DNA from: Photobacterium sp. Ph5
GTDB taxonomy: Bacteria; Pseudomonadota; Gammaproteobacteria; Enterobacterales; Vibrionaceae
Length of the DNA stretch: 64,000 bases
Direction: 5' to 3'
Assembly (NCBI RefSeq): GCF_022129445.1
Contig: NZ_JADQAQ010000001.1
Location: 38,562 to 102,561, forward strand
Below, piece by piece: positions 8,730-18,847 of this stretch (positions within the stretch are counted from its first letter, which is position 1; each line of letters begins with the position of its first letter). A program made the translations under genes and the position numbers. The notes under the pieces are model-generated. The model was not told the DNA's origin. It worked only from the letters and a program-made list of their open reading frames with translations, and searched no databases.

Positions 8730-9449
8730 CTAAAATCCAAGACTCGAAAGTAAATCATCAACATCATCTTGTGATTCAACAACATCATTTCGTTGTTCTG
8801 GATTAATGATTGGCCCTTCAGGCTTTAAGGCGTCTTTTTTATCATCAATCACAGTATTCGCGTCTTGCTCCATGCCAAAAGCTTTTAGAATTTCAACTAA
8901 CCTATCTTCAACTTCATGAACTAACTCAATGACTCGTCGAATGATTTGTCCTGTAAGATCTTGGTAGTCCTGAGCCATAAGGATGTCAGTAAGATGGGTA
9001 CGCAGTGTGCTACTATCACCTTCAACTTGAACAAGTAATAAATCAATATCGTGACACAATGCTTTAAATTCAGTAAGGCCAATCTTACCTGCCATTAAGC
9101 GCTGCCACTGAGGATGCACTTGCAATAACGTTTCATGCAGTTTATCAGCAATAGGTAACGTGCTTTCAACCGCATCCATTGTTTTATTTGCGGCTTGCTC
9201 CGTTTTATCGATAACATAAAGCAATCGTTCGCGAGCATCAGGAATATCAGTTTTCGCCAAATCGTTAACCCGAGGATCAAGACGAAAATTAATTAAAGAA
9301 TCATGCAACTGGCGAGTAATTTTACCCACCTCTGCAAACATTGGTTCATGGCTATCGGCAACTAATGTTTGTACAAGCGAATTGGCTTCAGCTTGTTGTC
9401 CATTTTCTAGCAAGCTGACAAGCTGTTTTGCCTGTTCAAGTGAAATCAT
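8730..9449 (-). CDS. cheZ: CheZ, CheY-phosphate phosphatase
   Basis: CheZ speeds dephosphorylation of CheY-P. The 239-residue all-helical protein contains the catalytic motif DYQDLTGQIIRRV, with the Gln that activates water. It ends in DVDDLLSSLGF, the C-terminal helix that tethers CheY. A variable acidic linker (about 185-225) lies between. It sits between cheY and cheA, as in Vibrio cluster II, and the length is typical for the group. Confidence 0.97.
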   Translation of the reverse strand: MISLEQAKQLVSLLENGQQAEANSLVQTLVADSHEPMFAEVGKITRQLHDSLINFRLDPRVNDLAKTDIPDARERLLYVIDKTEQAANKTMDAVESTLPIADKLHETLLQVHPQWQRLMAGKIGLTEFKALCHDIDLLLVQVEGDSSTLRTHLTDILMAQDYQDLTGQIIRRVIELVHEVEDRLVEILKAFGMEQDANTVIDDKKDALKPEGPIINPEQRNDVVESQDDVDDLLSSLGF

Positions 9450-9497
9450 GCTTCTTTATCGTCCTTATGCACTACTGATGATTATTGTTAGCAATCG

Positions 9498-9881
9498 TTA
9501 CTGCAAACGTTCGAAAATTTTATCCAATTTTTCTTTCAACGTTGCAGCGGTAAAGGGTTTAACAATATAGCCATTAACACCTGCTTGCGCCGCTTCAATG
9601 ATCTGCTCACGCTTTGCTTCAGCAGTAATCATCAATACAGGCAAATGCTTCAGTTGATCATCAGAACGAATATGGCGAAGTAAATCAATCCCTTGCATAC
9701 CAGGCATATTCCAATCCGTCACGACGAAATCGAAATCACCCTTTTTAAGCATTGGTAAAGCTGTTAATCCATCATCCGCTTCTAAAGTGTTGTTAAAACC
9801 TAAATCACGAAGCAGGTTTTTAACAATACGGCGCATTGTTGAGAAATCATCAACAATGAGAATTTTCATGTTTTTATTCAA
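9498..9881 (-). CDS. cheY: CheY, chemotaxis response regulator
   Basis: CheY-P binds the flagellar switch to alter rotation. This single receiver domain has the acidic pair in [12 protein letters not shown], the acceptor Asp in [12 protein letters not shown], the conserved Thr in MITAEAK and the Lys in YIVKPF. The start needs a decision. An upstream GTG at 9893 would give 131 residues, but a strong GGAGG lies inside that extension and sits 5 nt before the TTG at 9881, so I prefer the TTG ([10 protein letters not shown]; 127 residues). An ATG at 9869 is a third choice. It lies about 50 nt after fliA. Confidence 0.95.
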   Translation of the reverse strand: MNKNMKILIVDDFSTMRRIVKNLLRDLGFNNTLEADDGLTALPMLKKGDFDFVVTDWNMPGMQGIDLLRHIRSDDQLKHLPVLMITAEAKREQIIEAAQAGVNGYIVKPFTAATLKEKLDKIFERLQ

Positions 9882-9933
9882 GTTTGCCTCCACTGAGAGC
9901 CAGCGTTCTTCTAGTTCTAAAAATAAATAATTA

Positions 9934-10656
9934 TTAAGCAGTCCATGCTGTTAATTTTGCGCGTAATCGTTGCATTGCTTGGCTGTGTATCTGACAAATT
10001 CGTGATTCACTAACACCGATCACCGCACCAATTTCTTTTAAATTAAGTTCTTCATCGTAGTAAAGTGATAACACTAACGCCTCTCGTTCAGGTAGGGTCT
10101 TTATCGCTTCAGCCAGTGACGCACGAAAATTATCATCAACAACACCTTGAAGGGGGGTGTTTTCGCCAATACTTTCTTCGTTCGCGACGGTATCTTCTGC
10201 CACCCCAAGATCACTAATACCGACTAAGCGTCCACAATTAACATCATTTAATGCTTGATGATACTGTTCTAACGGCATATCGAGATATTGCGCAATTTCT
10301 TGGTCATTAGGATCGCGTCCTAATTCATTTTCAAGGTGAGATATGGCTTCACTTATCTTTCGGCTATTTTTATATACCGAACGAGGAACCCAATCACCAC
10401 GACGAATATCATCAAGCATGGCCCCACGAATACGAATACCAGCAAACGTTTCAAAGCTTGCGCCTTTCGTAGGATCGTAATTTTGTTGCGCTTCAAGCAA
10501 GCCAATCATGCCTGCTTGAATTAAATCTTCCACTAATACACTTGGAGGTAAACGCACCATTAGGTGATGAGCAATACGTTTAACTAACGATGAGTAACGT
10601 TCGATAAATGCTTGTGGGCTCTGTTGGTATTGACCGTAAGCCATCGCTTTATTCAC
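9934..10656 (-). CDS. fliA: FliA, flagellar sigma factor sigma-28
   Basis: FliA directs RNA polymerase to the last class of flagellar and chemotaxis promoters. The 240 residues show sigma region 2 ([14 protein letters not shown], then [26 protein letters not shown]), region 3 and region 4 ([40 protein letters not shown]). It is held inactive by FlgM, encoded at 52974-53285, until the hook is complete. It overlaps flhG by 8 nt. Candidate target promoters in this window are upstream of flagellin and flgM. Confidence 0.98.
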   Translation of the reverse strand: MNKAMAYGQYQQSPQAFIERYSSLVKRIAHHLMVRLPPSVLVEDLIQAGMIGLLEAQQNYDPTKGASFETFAGIRIRGAMLDDIRRGDWVPRSVYKNSRKISEAISHLENELGRDPNDQEIAQYLDMPLEQYHQALNDVNCGRLVGISDLGVAEDTVANEESIGENTPLQGVVDDNFRASLAEAIKTLPEREALVLSLYYDEELNLKEIGAVIGVSESRICQIHSQAMQRLRAKLTAWTA

Positions 10657-11539
10657 TATATGGTACCTCCATGGCCTGAGAGCGTTTTATTAACAAACGT
10701 TCAACAAAAAACTCAAGATGTCCGCCAGGATTATGAGGAATAGGCCATGTCATCGCTTTAGTTGATAATGAATTTAGCGCCAGTGCTGCAGGGCTACGAG
10801 GGAACGCCTCTACCACTATTTTCTGACGTTTAACGGCTTGTCTAACATTATCATCAAGGGGAATACAAGCCACGAGCTCTAGATTAGCATCTAAGAATCG
10901 CTCAGTAACGCGCGTCAATTTAGTAAACAGATCGCGCCCTTCACGGTAACTACGTACCATATTGGCTACAATTTTAAAGCGTTGAACATCATATTCACGG
11001 CTTAAAATTTTAATCAATGCGTAAGCATCAGTAATTGATGTCGGTTCATCACATACCACAACGACGACATCTTGTGCTGCACGAGCAAAACTCAGCACCA
11101 TGTCTGAAATACCTGCGGCGGTATCTACCAAGAGAAAATCGAGATCGTCTTGTAAATTACCAAATGCTCGAATTAACCCCGCATGCTGTGCTGGTGTTAA
11201 CTCTGCCATATTTTGGGTACCCGAGGCAGCAGGAATAATTTTCAAACCATATGGGCCTTCGATAATGATATCTTCAAGCTCACAGATCCCCGCTAAAACA
11301 TGAGATAAATTACGTCCAGCGCGAAGCCCTAGCATCACATCAACGTTCGCAAGACCAAGATCAGCATCCAATACCATAACGCGCTTACCTTGACGTGCCA
11401 TCGACATCGCCATGTTTAGCGTAACATTGGTTTTACCGACACCACCTTTCCCCCCAGTAACTGTAATCACTTTGGTTGAGGTTAACTGAGTCATTCGACG
11501 TAAACCGCTTGCTTGATCGTACATTCTGCTCTCAATCAT
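10649..11539 (-). CDS. flhG: FlhG (FleN), MinD-like flagellar number regulator
   Basis: FlhG is a MinD-type ATPase that limits the cell to one polar flagellum. It acts on FlhF and, in Vibrio and Pseudomonas, on the master regulator FlrA/FleQ. The deviant Walker A GGKGGVGKTN, the segment VMVLDADLGLANVDVMLGL and FLLVDTAAGI are diagnostic. The ATG at 11539 (MIESRMYDQASGLRRM) gives 296 residues, the usual length. An upstream start at 11572 would add only an unusual MIVQIIRRQII extension inside flhF, and an ATG at 11524 with GAGAG before it is also possible. The N-terminal DQASGLRR motif, which stimulates FlhF in homologues, is kept in every case. Confidence 0.97.
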   Translation of the reverse strand: MIESRMYDQASGLRRMTQLTSTKVITVTGGKGGVGKTNVTLNMAMSMARQGKRVMVLDADLGLANVDVMLGLRAGRNLSHVLAGICELEDIIIEGPYGLKIIPAASGTQNMAELTPAQHAGLIRAFGNLQDDLDFLLVDTAAGISDMVLSFARAAQDVVVVVCDEPTSITDAYALIKILSREYDVQRFKIVANMVRSYREGRDLFTKLTRVTERFLDANLELVACIPLDDNVRQAVKRQKIVVEAFPRSPAALALNSLSTKAMTWPIPHNPGGHLEFFVERLLIKRSQAMEVPYSE

Positions 11540-13238
11540 AATAATCTGCCGCCTTATTATCTGAACTATCACTAGACCAGAAATGTGATTGTTGGCTTAT
11601 CTCTAACTCCAATAATTCATTCGCGCGTGACACTAGGTAGTTCCCCGACGCTATTTTGATATCTTCTGGTACACGCTGACCATCCGCTAAATAAGCGATA
11701 GGTAATGCATTTTGAATCGCCACGCAGATGATCTCTCCTAAACTTAATGACTCATCAAGCTTTGTTAATACGCAACCAGAAAGCGGAATACGGCGAAAAT
11801 GTTCAATCGTTTCCTGCAACACTCGACGCTGTGATGTCGCTGGCATCACTAAGTAGCTACGAATATGCGCTCCGCTGTTTTTCATTAATGTGTCTAGCTG
11901 TTCAGATAATCGAATATCACGCTGCCCCATCCCTGCAGTATCAAGTAATACCAATCGACGATGTCGCAACTGATGTAAGATATCGGCAAGTTCTTCAGCA
12001 TCTTTAGCAACTCTTACCGGACAACCCATAATTCGACCATAAGTCGCTAATTGCTCATGGGCGCCAATACGATATGTGTCTGTCGTTACTAGAGCAATTT
12101 GATCAGGACCAAATTCCATTGCCGCTCGTGCTGCCAACTTGGCTATAGTCGTGGTTTTACCTACACCTGTTGGGCCTAATAAAGCCACCACACCGCCAGT
12201 ATCTAAAATACAATCGTCGGTGGTAATAATTTGATCCGACAACAAATCAAGTAATGCAGGCCATGCTTCATTGGGTTGAATATCTTCAGGAATATAACAC
12301 GCTAATTGATCGGCTAATTGCTCTGATAGTCCCATTTTTTCAAGGCGTTTAATCATCATGGCGCGCATTGGTTCACGGCGTTCAACTTCTTGCCACATTA
12401 AGCCTGATAGCTGGTGTTCTAATAAGCGACGTATCGAGATCATTTCAGATCGCACTTGATCCAGCTCATCTTTACTCGGTTGTGCTTTAGACTCGTAACG
12501 AGAAGGATCTAATCGTGGTTTTTGCGGTGACTGTTCACGTCCATTCATACTATGATCATGGTTATCAAATAACCCACGACCGACTGATAGATCGCGTTCA
12601 TATTGCTTTGATGATGGACGACGGTAATCCCCGATATCTAAATCATGCTTATTCGTTTCAGGCTGACGACGCTGAAATAATGGCGATGTTGATGGTGAAC
12701 GGTTATCACGTGATGAAGGAGTATCAGCATAATGTTGGTCAGAATAACGAGAGTAACCGTCTGCCTTTCGTTGCGATGCTCGTTCATTTTGTGAACTGTA
12801 GGCTGGCTTATGGTCACTTCGAAATGCATTCGCTTCTGAATATAAGCTGTGACTATCCCCTTGCTCGCGCAATTTAGATTGGCGATCAAGTAATGCACTA
12901 AGAGAGTCAACCTCATTAGGTTGCTCATTGTGCTCTTGGGTTGAGGCATAGTTTTGTAACACACTAGCAAATTTCTGCACCGTGGATTGGTTCAACTGTA
13001 CCTTGTCATCAGCAAGTTTACGTCTTGCTTGACTTAACCCTTGAGAAACTTCGTCACGAGAACGGTGCTGAGTATTTGGCGCAGCAGGAGGCGTTGTATC
13101 AACATCCACGGCAGCCACAATCTCAACACCACCAGAAACTTTCTTATTCGACATAATGACGGCATCAGGCCCAAGCTCTTCTTTGACTTCGCTAAGTGCC
13201 GTTCTCATATCCTTGGCAAAAAATCGTTTAATTTTCAA
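11532..13238 (-). CDS. flhF: FlhF, SRP-type GTPase for polar flagellum placement
   Basis: FlhF marks the pole where the flagellum is built. The 568 residues have a conserved start (MKIKRFFAKDMRTALSEVK), a long variable B-region (about 60-240) rich in Ser, Arg, Asp, His and Gln, an N-domain, and a GTPase domain with GPTGVGKTTTIAKLAAR, DTYRIGAHEQL and LLDTAGMGQRD. The protein is somewhat long because the B-region is expanded. It lies 51 nt after flhA and overlaps flhG, an order kept in polar-flagellated gammaproteobacteria. Confidence 0.98.
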   Translation of the reverse strand: MKIKRFFAKDMRTALSEVKEELGPDAVIMSNKKVSGGVEIVAAVDVDTTPPAAPNTQHRSRDEVSQGLSQARRKLADDKVQLNQSTVQKFASVLQNYASTQEHNEQPNEVDSLSALLDRQSKLREQGDSHSLYSEANAFRSDHKPAYSSQNERASQRKADGYSRYSDQHYADTPSSRDNRSPSTSPLFQRRQPETNKHDLDIGDYRRPSSKQYERDLSVGRGLFDNHDHSMNGREQSPQKPRLDPSRYESKAQPSKDELDQVRSEMISIRRLLEHQLSGLMWQEVERREPMRAMMIKRLEKMGLSEQLADQLACYIPEDIQPNEAWPALLDLLSDQIITTDDCILDTGGVVALLGPTGVGKTTTIAKLAARAAMEFGPDQIALVTTDTYRIGAHEQLATYGRIMGCPVRVAKDAEELADILHQLRHRRLVLLDTAGMGQRDIRLSEQLDTLMKNSGAHIRSYLVMPATSQRRVLQETIEHFRRIPLSGCVLTKLDESLSLGEIICVAIQNALPIAYLADGQRVPEDIKIASGNYLVSRANELLELEISQQSHFWSSDSSDNKAADYYD

Positions 13239-13289
13239 AATATCGTCCTATCTCAGAAAGGGCTTAGGCCGCATCTACAACCACTAACA

Positions 13290-15386
13290 TTAATTACCTA
13301 CCGCGTTCACAATTCGAATTTGTTTTTCATCAGGCACTTCCTGATATGACAATACCCGTAAACTTGGGATCGTATTTTTAACAAATTTAGCTAATGTTGA
13401 ACGCAACACACCTGAGGTCAACAATACCGCAGGCTCACCTTTCAATTCTTGTTGTTGAGTCGCTTCTGTTAATGAACGTTGTAAGCGCTCCGCTAATCCA
13501 GGCTCAATACCTGAAGATTCGCCACCAGCAGATTGCATGGTTTGATGCAATATTTGTTCCAATTCAGGAACTAAGGTAATCACTGGCAGCTCAACTTCTA
13601 TTCCATTGATTTCTTGACAAATTAATCGTTTCAGACCAATACGAACAGCAGCGGTTAATATGTCAGGATCTTGACTCTTACTGGAGTACTCCGACAAAGT
13701 TTGGACAATAGTTCGAATATCACGCAGTGGAATAGCTTCATTTAATAAGTTCTGCATCACTTTCACCACAACCCCAAGAGGTAATTGATCAGGAACAAAA
13801 CCATCAACCAATTTAGGTGTCGTTTGACCTAACATTTCTAATAGGTTTTGTACCTCTTCATGACCTAGTAGCTGCGATGCATGATTTGTCAGTAATTGGC
13901 TTAAATGGGTCGCCAATACTGTTGCTGAATCAACAACGGTATAACCTAATGCTTGTGCATGTTCACGCTGTGAGTCTTGTACCCATACCGCTTCAAGACC
14001 AAAGGCTGGATCGGTAGTCATTTCACCATCAATAGAACCGAAAACTTGGCCTGGATTAATAGCAAGATCCATTTTTGGGTGAATATTTGCTTCACCGCAA
14101 GCAACCCCCATTAAACTAATGCGGTAACTGTTCGGAGGGAGTTCTAAATTATCGCGAATATGAACCGGTGGGATAAGGAAACCAAAGTCTTGCGATAACT
14201 TTTTACGAACACCTTTCACGCGCTCTAACAACTCACCACCTTGATCTTTATCGACCATTGAAATTAAACGGTAACCCACTTCTAAACCAATGGTATCAAC
14301 AGGCTGTACATCATCCCATGATAGCTCTTTAAGCGGTTGAGTCGTTGCTAGCTCTGTCGGTGGTGCTTGTTTCTCAACAAGTGCTTCTTCTTTCTCTTTC
14401 TTTATTCGCCAATAAGCAGCACCACCAATAATGGCAGCAAGCAGTAAGAAAGGAATATGGGGCATACCTGGAACAATACCCATAACAAATAAAATCACAC
14501 CGGTGATGATCAGAGCTTGAGGATTGTTAAACATCTGAAAATACATTTGCTGCCCCATATCCTCGTCAGTATTTTGACGAGTTACCATCATTGCAGCGCC
14601 GATGGATAAAAGTAACGATGGAATTTGAGCAACAAGACCATCACCAATGGTCAATAAACTGTAAATTTCGAGTGCTTGACCAAATGTCAGGCCATGCTGA
14701 CCCATACCAATGATTAAACCACCAATGATATTGATAAAGAGGATCAAGATACCGGCAATGGCATCACCTTTAACAAACTTAGAGGCACCATCCATAGAAC
14801 CATAGAAGTCGGCTTCTTTTGTCACTTCAAAACGACGAGTACGGGCTTGTTCTTGATCGATAAGTCCAGCATTTAAGTCGGCATCAATCGCCATCTGCTT
14901 ACCCGGTAAGGCATCAAGGGTAAAGCGAGCACTAACTTCTGAGATACGACCCGCACCTTTGGTTACTACCATAAAGTTAATGATCATCAAAATAAGGAAG
15001 ACCACTAAACCCACGGCATAGTTGCCACCAATAACAACCGATCCAAATGCATCAATAACTTGTCCAGCGGCATCAGGTCCTTCATGGCCGTGCAATAAAA
15101 CAACACGTGTAGAAGCAACGTTTAGTGCTAAACGTAATAGCGTGGCAATAAGTAGTACGGTAGGAAAAGCAGCAAAGTCAAGCGGACGACGGGTATACAC
15201 AGTAACCAATAACACCACCAATGAAAGAGCGATATTAAAGGTAAACGTCATATCCAATAGCAACGGTGGCATTGGTAAAATGATCATCGCTAACGTTGCC
15301 AATACCATAATAGGCGCACCTATTGAGGGCATAGACTTAATACTGGCTAGCGGTAATCTATCTGCAAAGGGAATTGAAAGCTTCAT
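13290..15386 (-). CDS. flhA: FlhA, flagellar export gate protein
   Basis: FlhA forms the nonameric export ring that docks substrate-chaperone complexes and uses the proton-motive force. The 698 residues have about eight membrane segments in the N-terminal 330 and a soluble C-domain thereafter. The cytoplasmic FHIPEP loop is recognisable (SARFTLDALPGKQMAIDADLN), as is EADFYGSMDGASKFVKGDAIA. It is first in the flhA-cheW unit. A sigma-54-type promoter (15508-15525) lies in the 352-nt gap before it. Confidence 0.98.
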   Translation of the reverse strand: MKLSIPFADRLPLASIKSMPSIGAPIMVLATLAMIILPMPPLLLDMTFTFNIALSLVVLLVTVYTRRPLDFAAFPTVLLIATLLRLALNVASTRVVLLHGHEGPDAAGQVIDAFGSVVIGGNYAVGLVVFLILMIINFMVVTKGAGRISEVSARFTLDALPGKQMAIDADLNAGLIDQEQARTRRFEVTKEADFYGSMDGASKFVKGDAIAGILILFINIIGGLIIGMGQHGLTFGQALEIYSLLTIGDGLVAQIPSLLLSIGAAMMVTRQNTDEDMGQQMYFQMFNNPQALIITGVILFVMGIVPGMPHIPFLLLAAIIGGAAYWRIKKEKEEALVEKQAPPTELATTQPLKELSWDDVQPVDTIGLEVGYRLISMVDKDQGGELLERVKGVRKKLSQDFGFLIPPVHIRDNLELPPNSYRISLMGVACGEANIHPKMDLAINPGQVFGSIDGEMTTDPAFGLEAVWVQDSQREHAQALGYTVVDSATVLATHLSQLLTNHASQLLGHEEVQNLLEMLGQTTPKLVDGFVPDQLPLGVVVKVMQNLLNEAIPLRDIRTIVQTLSEYSSKSQDPDILTAAVRIGLKRLICQEINGIEVELPVITLVPELEQILHQTMQSAGGESSGIEPGLAERLQRSLTEATQQQELKGEPAVLLTSGVLRSTLAKFVKNTIPSLRVLSYQEVPDEKQIRIVNAVGN

Positions 15387-15738
15387 TCTGTCTAGTGATC
15401 TATTCTTTTATTATTGGTATCAATGTTCGTTTTATAAACAAAAGAAGATAATTAAATAGTCCGTTATTTAATAAAGACGATGAACCATGAATGCATAAAA
15501 TAAGATAAAGCAATTATCATGCCTTACATATAAGTCATTTTTTTGACAGCTCGAAAAGATTACCAAATTAATAACCGAAAGATAAAAACAAACGCTATAT
15601 TTGTGACTTTCTGTCTAATATAAATATTTAATTAAATATAGATTTTAATAACAGGAAAATTCTAAAATGGTATGTTCTGGTTAATATACAAATGACTCTG
15701 TATACGTAATAACATACTTAATTATTATTCCAGTCATT
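15387..15738. other. 352-nt AT-rich intergenic region between flhB and flhA
   Basis: No credible coding sequence is seen on either strand. The region holds the candidate sigma-54 promoter of flhA at 15508-15525, leaving an untranslated leader of roughly 110 nt. I found no convincing GC-rich terminator for flhB, so some readthrough from the fli operon into flhA is possible. Confidence 0.7.
15508..15525 (-). promoter_or_regulatory. Sigma-54 promoter of flhA
   Basis: The minus strand reads AAGGCATGATAATTGCTT. The invariant GG and GC are separated by exactly 10 nt, and the -12 box TTGCT is perfect. Expected transcription start is near 15498. An FlrC-dependent sigma-54 promoter here matches the known class III position of flhA in Vibrio. 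Confidence 0.78.
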
Positions 15739-16869
15739 TTAATGGCGTAATTCTTCAGGTATATCCATCACAGCTTTTGATAATGTTGGTTTTTTGCCTT
15801 TACCTTTGCGATATTCTTTTAACTGAAATACGTAGGCTAATATTTGAGCAACAGCAACAAATAAACCATCTGGAATTTGCTGTTCTAATTCGGTCGTATA
15901 ATAAATAGCACGTGCTAATGGCGCGGCAGGTACAATATCAATATCATGTTTATTGGCTATTTCCCTGATTTTAAGTGCTAAATGGTCTCCCCCTTTCGCA
16001 ATCACGACGGGTGCAGAGTCCAACTTAGGATCATAACGAAGTGCGACAGAGAAGTGCTCTGGGTTAGTAATTACCACGTCGGCTTGCGGTACATCTGCCA
16101 TCATACGTCGCTGAGCCATTTCACGTTGTAACATTCGGATACGCCCTTTCACTTCAGGCTTACCTTCCGAGTCTTTGTATTCATCTTTAATTTCTTGCTT
16201 GGTCATTTTTAATTGTTGATTAAAATTCCAAATTTGAAATGGCACATCAATGGCAACCACAATGAGTAGTGAGCAACAAATTAAAAGAACAAAGTTTAAT
16301 AATATATCTAAGGCATGGAAGTAATTGGCAGGGAAAACTTCAGTACTGAGTTGAAAAAAGTCCTCTAAACTTGAGAAAATTAAATAGCAAGCAATACTTC
16401 CCACCAGCCCAACTTTCAAAATCGACTTAATTAATTCCACCCAACTTTGCATACCAAACATCCGCTTTATTCCACTGAGCGGATTCATTTTTGATAACTT
16501 AGGCATGGCTGCTTGAGTGGAAAAGCGAACACCACCTACACCAGCAGCCCCAATAAAAGCGGCAACAAACAAAAATATGAGGACTAAAAATAAAGGCGCT
16601 AGAATATAGACAATTGAATCTAAAATAATAACGAATAAACGATCAAGATCGAATATATCGTCGCGCGTTAAGCTAAACATTGCCGTCATAATATGACTCA
16701 GAGCTTTACTTAACCCTTCACCAAACCACATTAACCCAACAGCACCAGACACTAATACCGCAACAGACGCTAATTCTCTTGAGCGCGGAACTTGACCTTT
16801 CTCTCGCGCCTGCTCAAGCCGTCTGGGCGTGGCGTCTTCGGTACGTTCTTGACCATCAGAATCAGACAT
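15739..16869 (-). CDS. flhB: FlhB, export gate and substrate-switch protein
   Basis: FlhB is a membrane component of the export gate, and its self-cleaved cytoplasmic domain switches export from rod/hook to filament proteins under FliK control. The 376 residues contain four membrane segments (about 30-210) and the linker KDSEGKPEVKGRIR. The cleavage site reads N269-P270-E271-H272, so the usual NPTH is NPEH. Asn and Pro, between which the chain is cut, are kept. It is last in the fliK-flhB unit, 23 nt after fliR. A separate FlhB-C homologue is encoded at 2236-2544. Confidence 0.97.
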   Translation of the reverse strand: MSDSDGQERTEDATPRRLEQAREKGQVPRSRELASVAVLVSGAVGLMWFGEGLSKALSHIMTAMFSLTRDDIFDLDRLFVIILDSIVYILAPLFLVLIFLFVAAFIGAAGVGGVRFSTQAAMPKLSKMNPLSGIKRMFGMQSWVELIKSILKVGLVGSIACYLIFSSLEDFFQLSTEVFPANYFHALDILLNFVLLICCSLLIVVAIDVPFQIWNFNQQLKMTKQEIKDEYKDSEGKPEVKGRIRMLQREMAQRRMMADVPQADVVITNPEHFSVALRYDPKLDSAPVVIAKGGDHLALKIREIANKHDIDIVPAAPLARAIYYTTELEQQIPDGLFVAVAQILAYVFQLKEYRKGKGKKPTLSKAVMDIPEELRH

Positions 16870-16892
16870 ACTGATTTACTCCCAGCCTTAAC

Positions 16893-17675
16893 TTAACAAT
16901 CAATTCGGATCAAACTACACACTTGATCTAAGCCAACTTGCCATATCGCTTCATATTGCGGCACGATGCCGAGTACAATAAACCAGCTAATAGCAAGACC
17001 GAGTAACAACGCAAATGAGAAACCTAACGAGAAAATATTTAGCTGTGGTGCTGCTCGAGTCATTACGCCAAACGACAAATTCACCGTTAGCAAAGCAATC
17101 ACCCCCGCTAACGCCATATTCACGCCCGCTTTAAACATATGACCAAACCAACCTGCAAGCTGATAATAATCTTTTGGCTGCAGCATAGCCTCACCTATCG
17201 GCAAGGTTTTAAAGCTCACTACAACAGCATTTAACATTTCTAAATGCCCATCTGTTGCTAAGAACAATAAAATGGCCAAAAACATATAAAACTGTCCCAA
17301 TACGGGCGTATTTTGACCATTCGCAGGATCAACCATTGAAGCGAAACCTAAGCTCGATTGCATACCTAATATTTGACCAAGTAGGACAAATATTTGAGTA
17401 ATAAACTGTGTTACTAATCCCATTGCTACACCAATGATTAATTGCTGAGTAGTAACAATAAACCCAGCTAAAGAAAGTAACTCAATATCTTGTGGGACTT
17501 TAGGTAAAACAGGCAAGACCGCAAATGTAATCGCTAAAGCTAAATATAAGCGAATTTTAGGTGAAACAAAGCGCGCCCCAAAAAACGTCATCGCCATCAT
17601 CATTGATGAGATACGTGTAAAAGGCCAAAAATAATTCGCTATCCAATCAAGTAAAAGGTTTGCGGTGTAATGCAT
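16893..17675 (-). CDS. fliR: FliR, export gate membrane protein
   Basis: FliR joins FliP and FliQ in the helical export channel at the core of the basal body. The 260 residues contain about six strongly hydrophobic segments. Family stretches include LQLIIGVAMGLVTQF-like (here TQQLIIGVAMGLVTQFITQ), QSSLGFASMVDPANGQ and VMTRAAPQLNIFSLGF. Spacing to fliQ is 20 nt and to flhB 23 nt, and the order fliP-fliQ-fliR-flhB is standard. Confidence 0.97.
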   Translation of the reverse strand: MHYTANLLLDWIANYFWPFTRISSMMMAMTFFGARFVSPKIRLYLALAITFAVLPVLPKVPQDIELLSLAGFIVTTQQLIIGVAMGLVTQFITQIFVLLGQILGMQSSLGFASMVDPANGQNTPVLGQFYMFLAILLFLATDGHLEMLNAVVVSFKTLPIGEAMLQPKDYYQLAGWFGHMFKAGVNMALAGVIALLTVNLSFGVMTRAAPQLNIFSLGFSFALLLGLAISWFIVLGIVPQYEAIWQVGLDQVCSLIRIDC

Positions 17676-17695
17676 AATCGACGGCTGCTCGTTTG

Positions 17696-17965
17696 CTAGT
17701 AAAGCAACTGTGGAATTTGATCAATAATCCGATAGAAATAATCCATCAGCATTTGCGTCATCATATGACCAAAGAACATCAGCGCGAGTAACGTCACCAC
17801 TAAACGGGGTAAGAAACTCAATGTTTGTTCATTGATTGAGGTTGCCGCTTGAAATACAGCCACAACTAAACCAATTAACAGTCCTGGAATAACAATCGCG
17901 CACACCATGATAAGTACCATGTATAACGCTTCTTGAAATATCTCAACAAAAGCTTCTGGCGTCAT
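17696..17965 (-). CDS. fliQ: FliQ, export gate membrane protein
   Basis: The 89-residue protein has two membrane helices (about 16-40 and 55-77). The family motifs PGLLIGLVVAVFQAATSINEQTL and PRLVVTLLALMFFGHMM are present. FliQ packs around the FliP-FliR core of the flagellar type III channel. Length and position are standard. Confidence 0.97.
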   Translation of the reverse strand: MTPEAFVEIFQEALYMVLIMVCAIVIPGLLIGLVVAVFQAATSINEQTLSFLPRLVVTLLALMFFGHMMTQMLMDYFYRIIDQIPQLLY

Positions 17966-17998
17966 AAAAGCATCCTTTCTATCCGATGTTTATTCACA

Positions 17999-18847
17999 TT
18001 AGGTGCCAAAACTACCTGCCAGTGTGGATAAGATCAGGTTCCAGCCATCAACTAAAACAAACAACATTAATTTAAACGGTAACGATACAATCATAGGTGA
18101 AAGCATCATCATACCCATCGCCATTAAGATCGATGCAACAACCAAATCAATAATCAAAAATGGTAAAAACAGCATAAAGCCGATTTGAAACGCCGTTTTA
18201 AGCTCTGAAGTAATAAACGCCGGGATCAATACCGTTAACGGCACCGTCTGCGGATCATCAGCCGTTGAGCCAGACATATTCACAAACGTTTCTAAATCTT
18301 TTACACGGGTTTGTTTAAGCATAAATTGGCGCATCGGATCTTCAGCTTTTGCCAATGCTTCTTTCGCCGTGATTTGCTCATTAATATAAGGCTGTACGGC
18401 ATCTGCATTGATCTTATCAATCACTGGAGACATCACAAAAAACGTTAAGAACAGTGCTATGCCGATAATCACTTGGTTAGAAGGTGTTTGCTGTAAACCC
18501 ATGGCTTGACGCAGGATCGACATTACCACCACGATGCGGGTGAAAGAGGTCATTAAAATAACCATTGCAGGCAAAAAGCCTAACGCGGTCATTAACGCTA
18601 AAATTTGTAGAGTGACAGAATAATCTTCACTACCATCAGGGTTTACTGTCACCGATAATGCCGGTATTCCCCCACCATTACGGGCTGCTTGTAAATGACC
18701 TGATGTCGTTTCTGTACTCATTGCTGTCGCCGTCGCACTATTAGCCACGTTCGCTTCAACCGCATGCGCTATATTGATTGACGATAACAGCACAGAGATA
18801 GCAAGAAAAACCATCCAACTGACAAGGGTGAATTTATTTTTTAACAT
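17999..18847 (-). CDS. fliP: FliP, export gate core protein
   Basis: FliP forms the pentameric core of the export channel. The 282-residue precursor has a signal peptide (about 1-30, ending ...NIAHAVEA), typical for FliP. A polar N-terminal stretch and the mature membrane domain follow, with [41 protein letters not shown] and [19 protein letters not shown]. The start overlaps the fliO end by 14 nt. The N-terminal region between signal and domain (Ala/Thr/Ser-rich, about 30-65) is longer than in Escherichia coli. Confidence 0.97.
   Translation of the reverse strand: MLKNKFTLVSWMVFLAISVLLSSINIAHAVEANVANSATATAMSTETTSGHLQAARNGGGIPALSVTVNPDGSEDYSVTLQILALMTALGFLPAMVILMTSFTRIVVVMSILRQAMGLQQTPSNQVIIGIALFLTFFVMSPVIDKINADAVQPYINEQITAKEALAKAEDPMRQFMLKQTRVKDLETFVNMSGSTADDPQTVPLTVLIPAFITSELKTAFQIGFMLFLPFLIIDLVVASILMAMGMMMLSPMIVSLPFKLMLFVLVDGWNLILSTLAGSFGT

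Noticed and set aside
12515..12877. 120-codon plus-strand frame inside flhF
   Set aside because: Antisense to the low-complexity B-region of flhF; His/Tyr-rich composition is a mirror of that region.
15022..15459. 145-codon plus-strand frame at the start of flhA
   Set aside because: Mostly antisense to flhA with no ribosome site; the tail in the gap is AT-rich.
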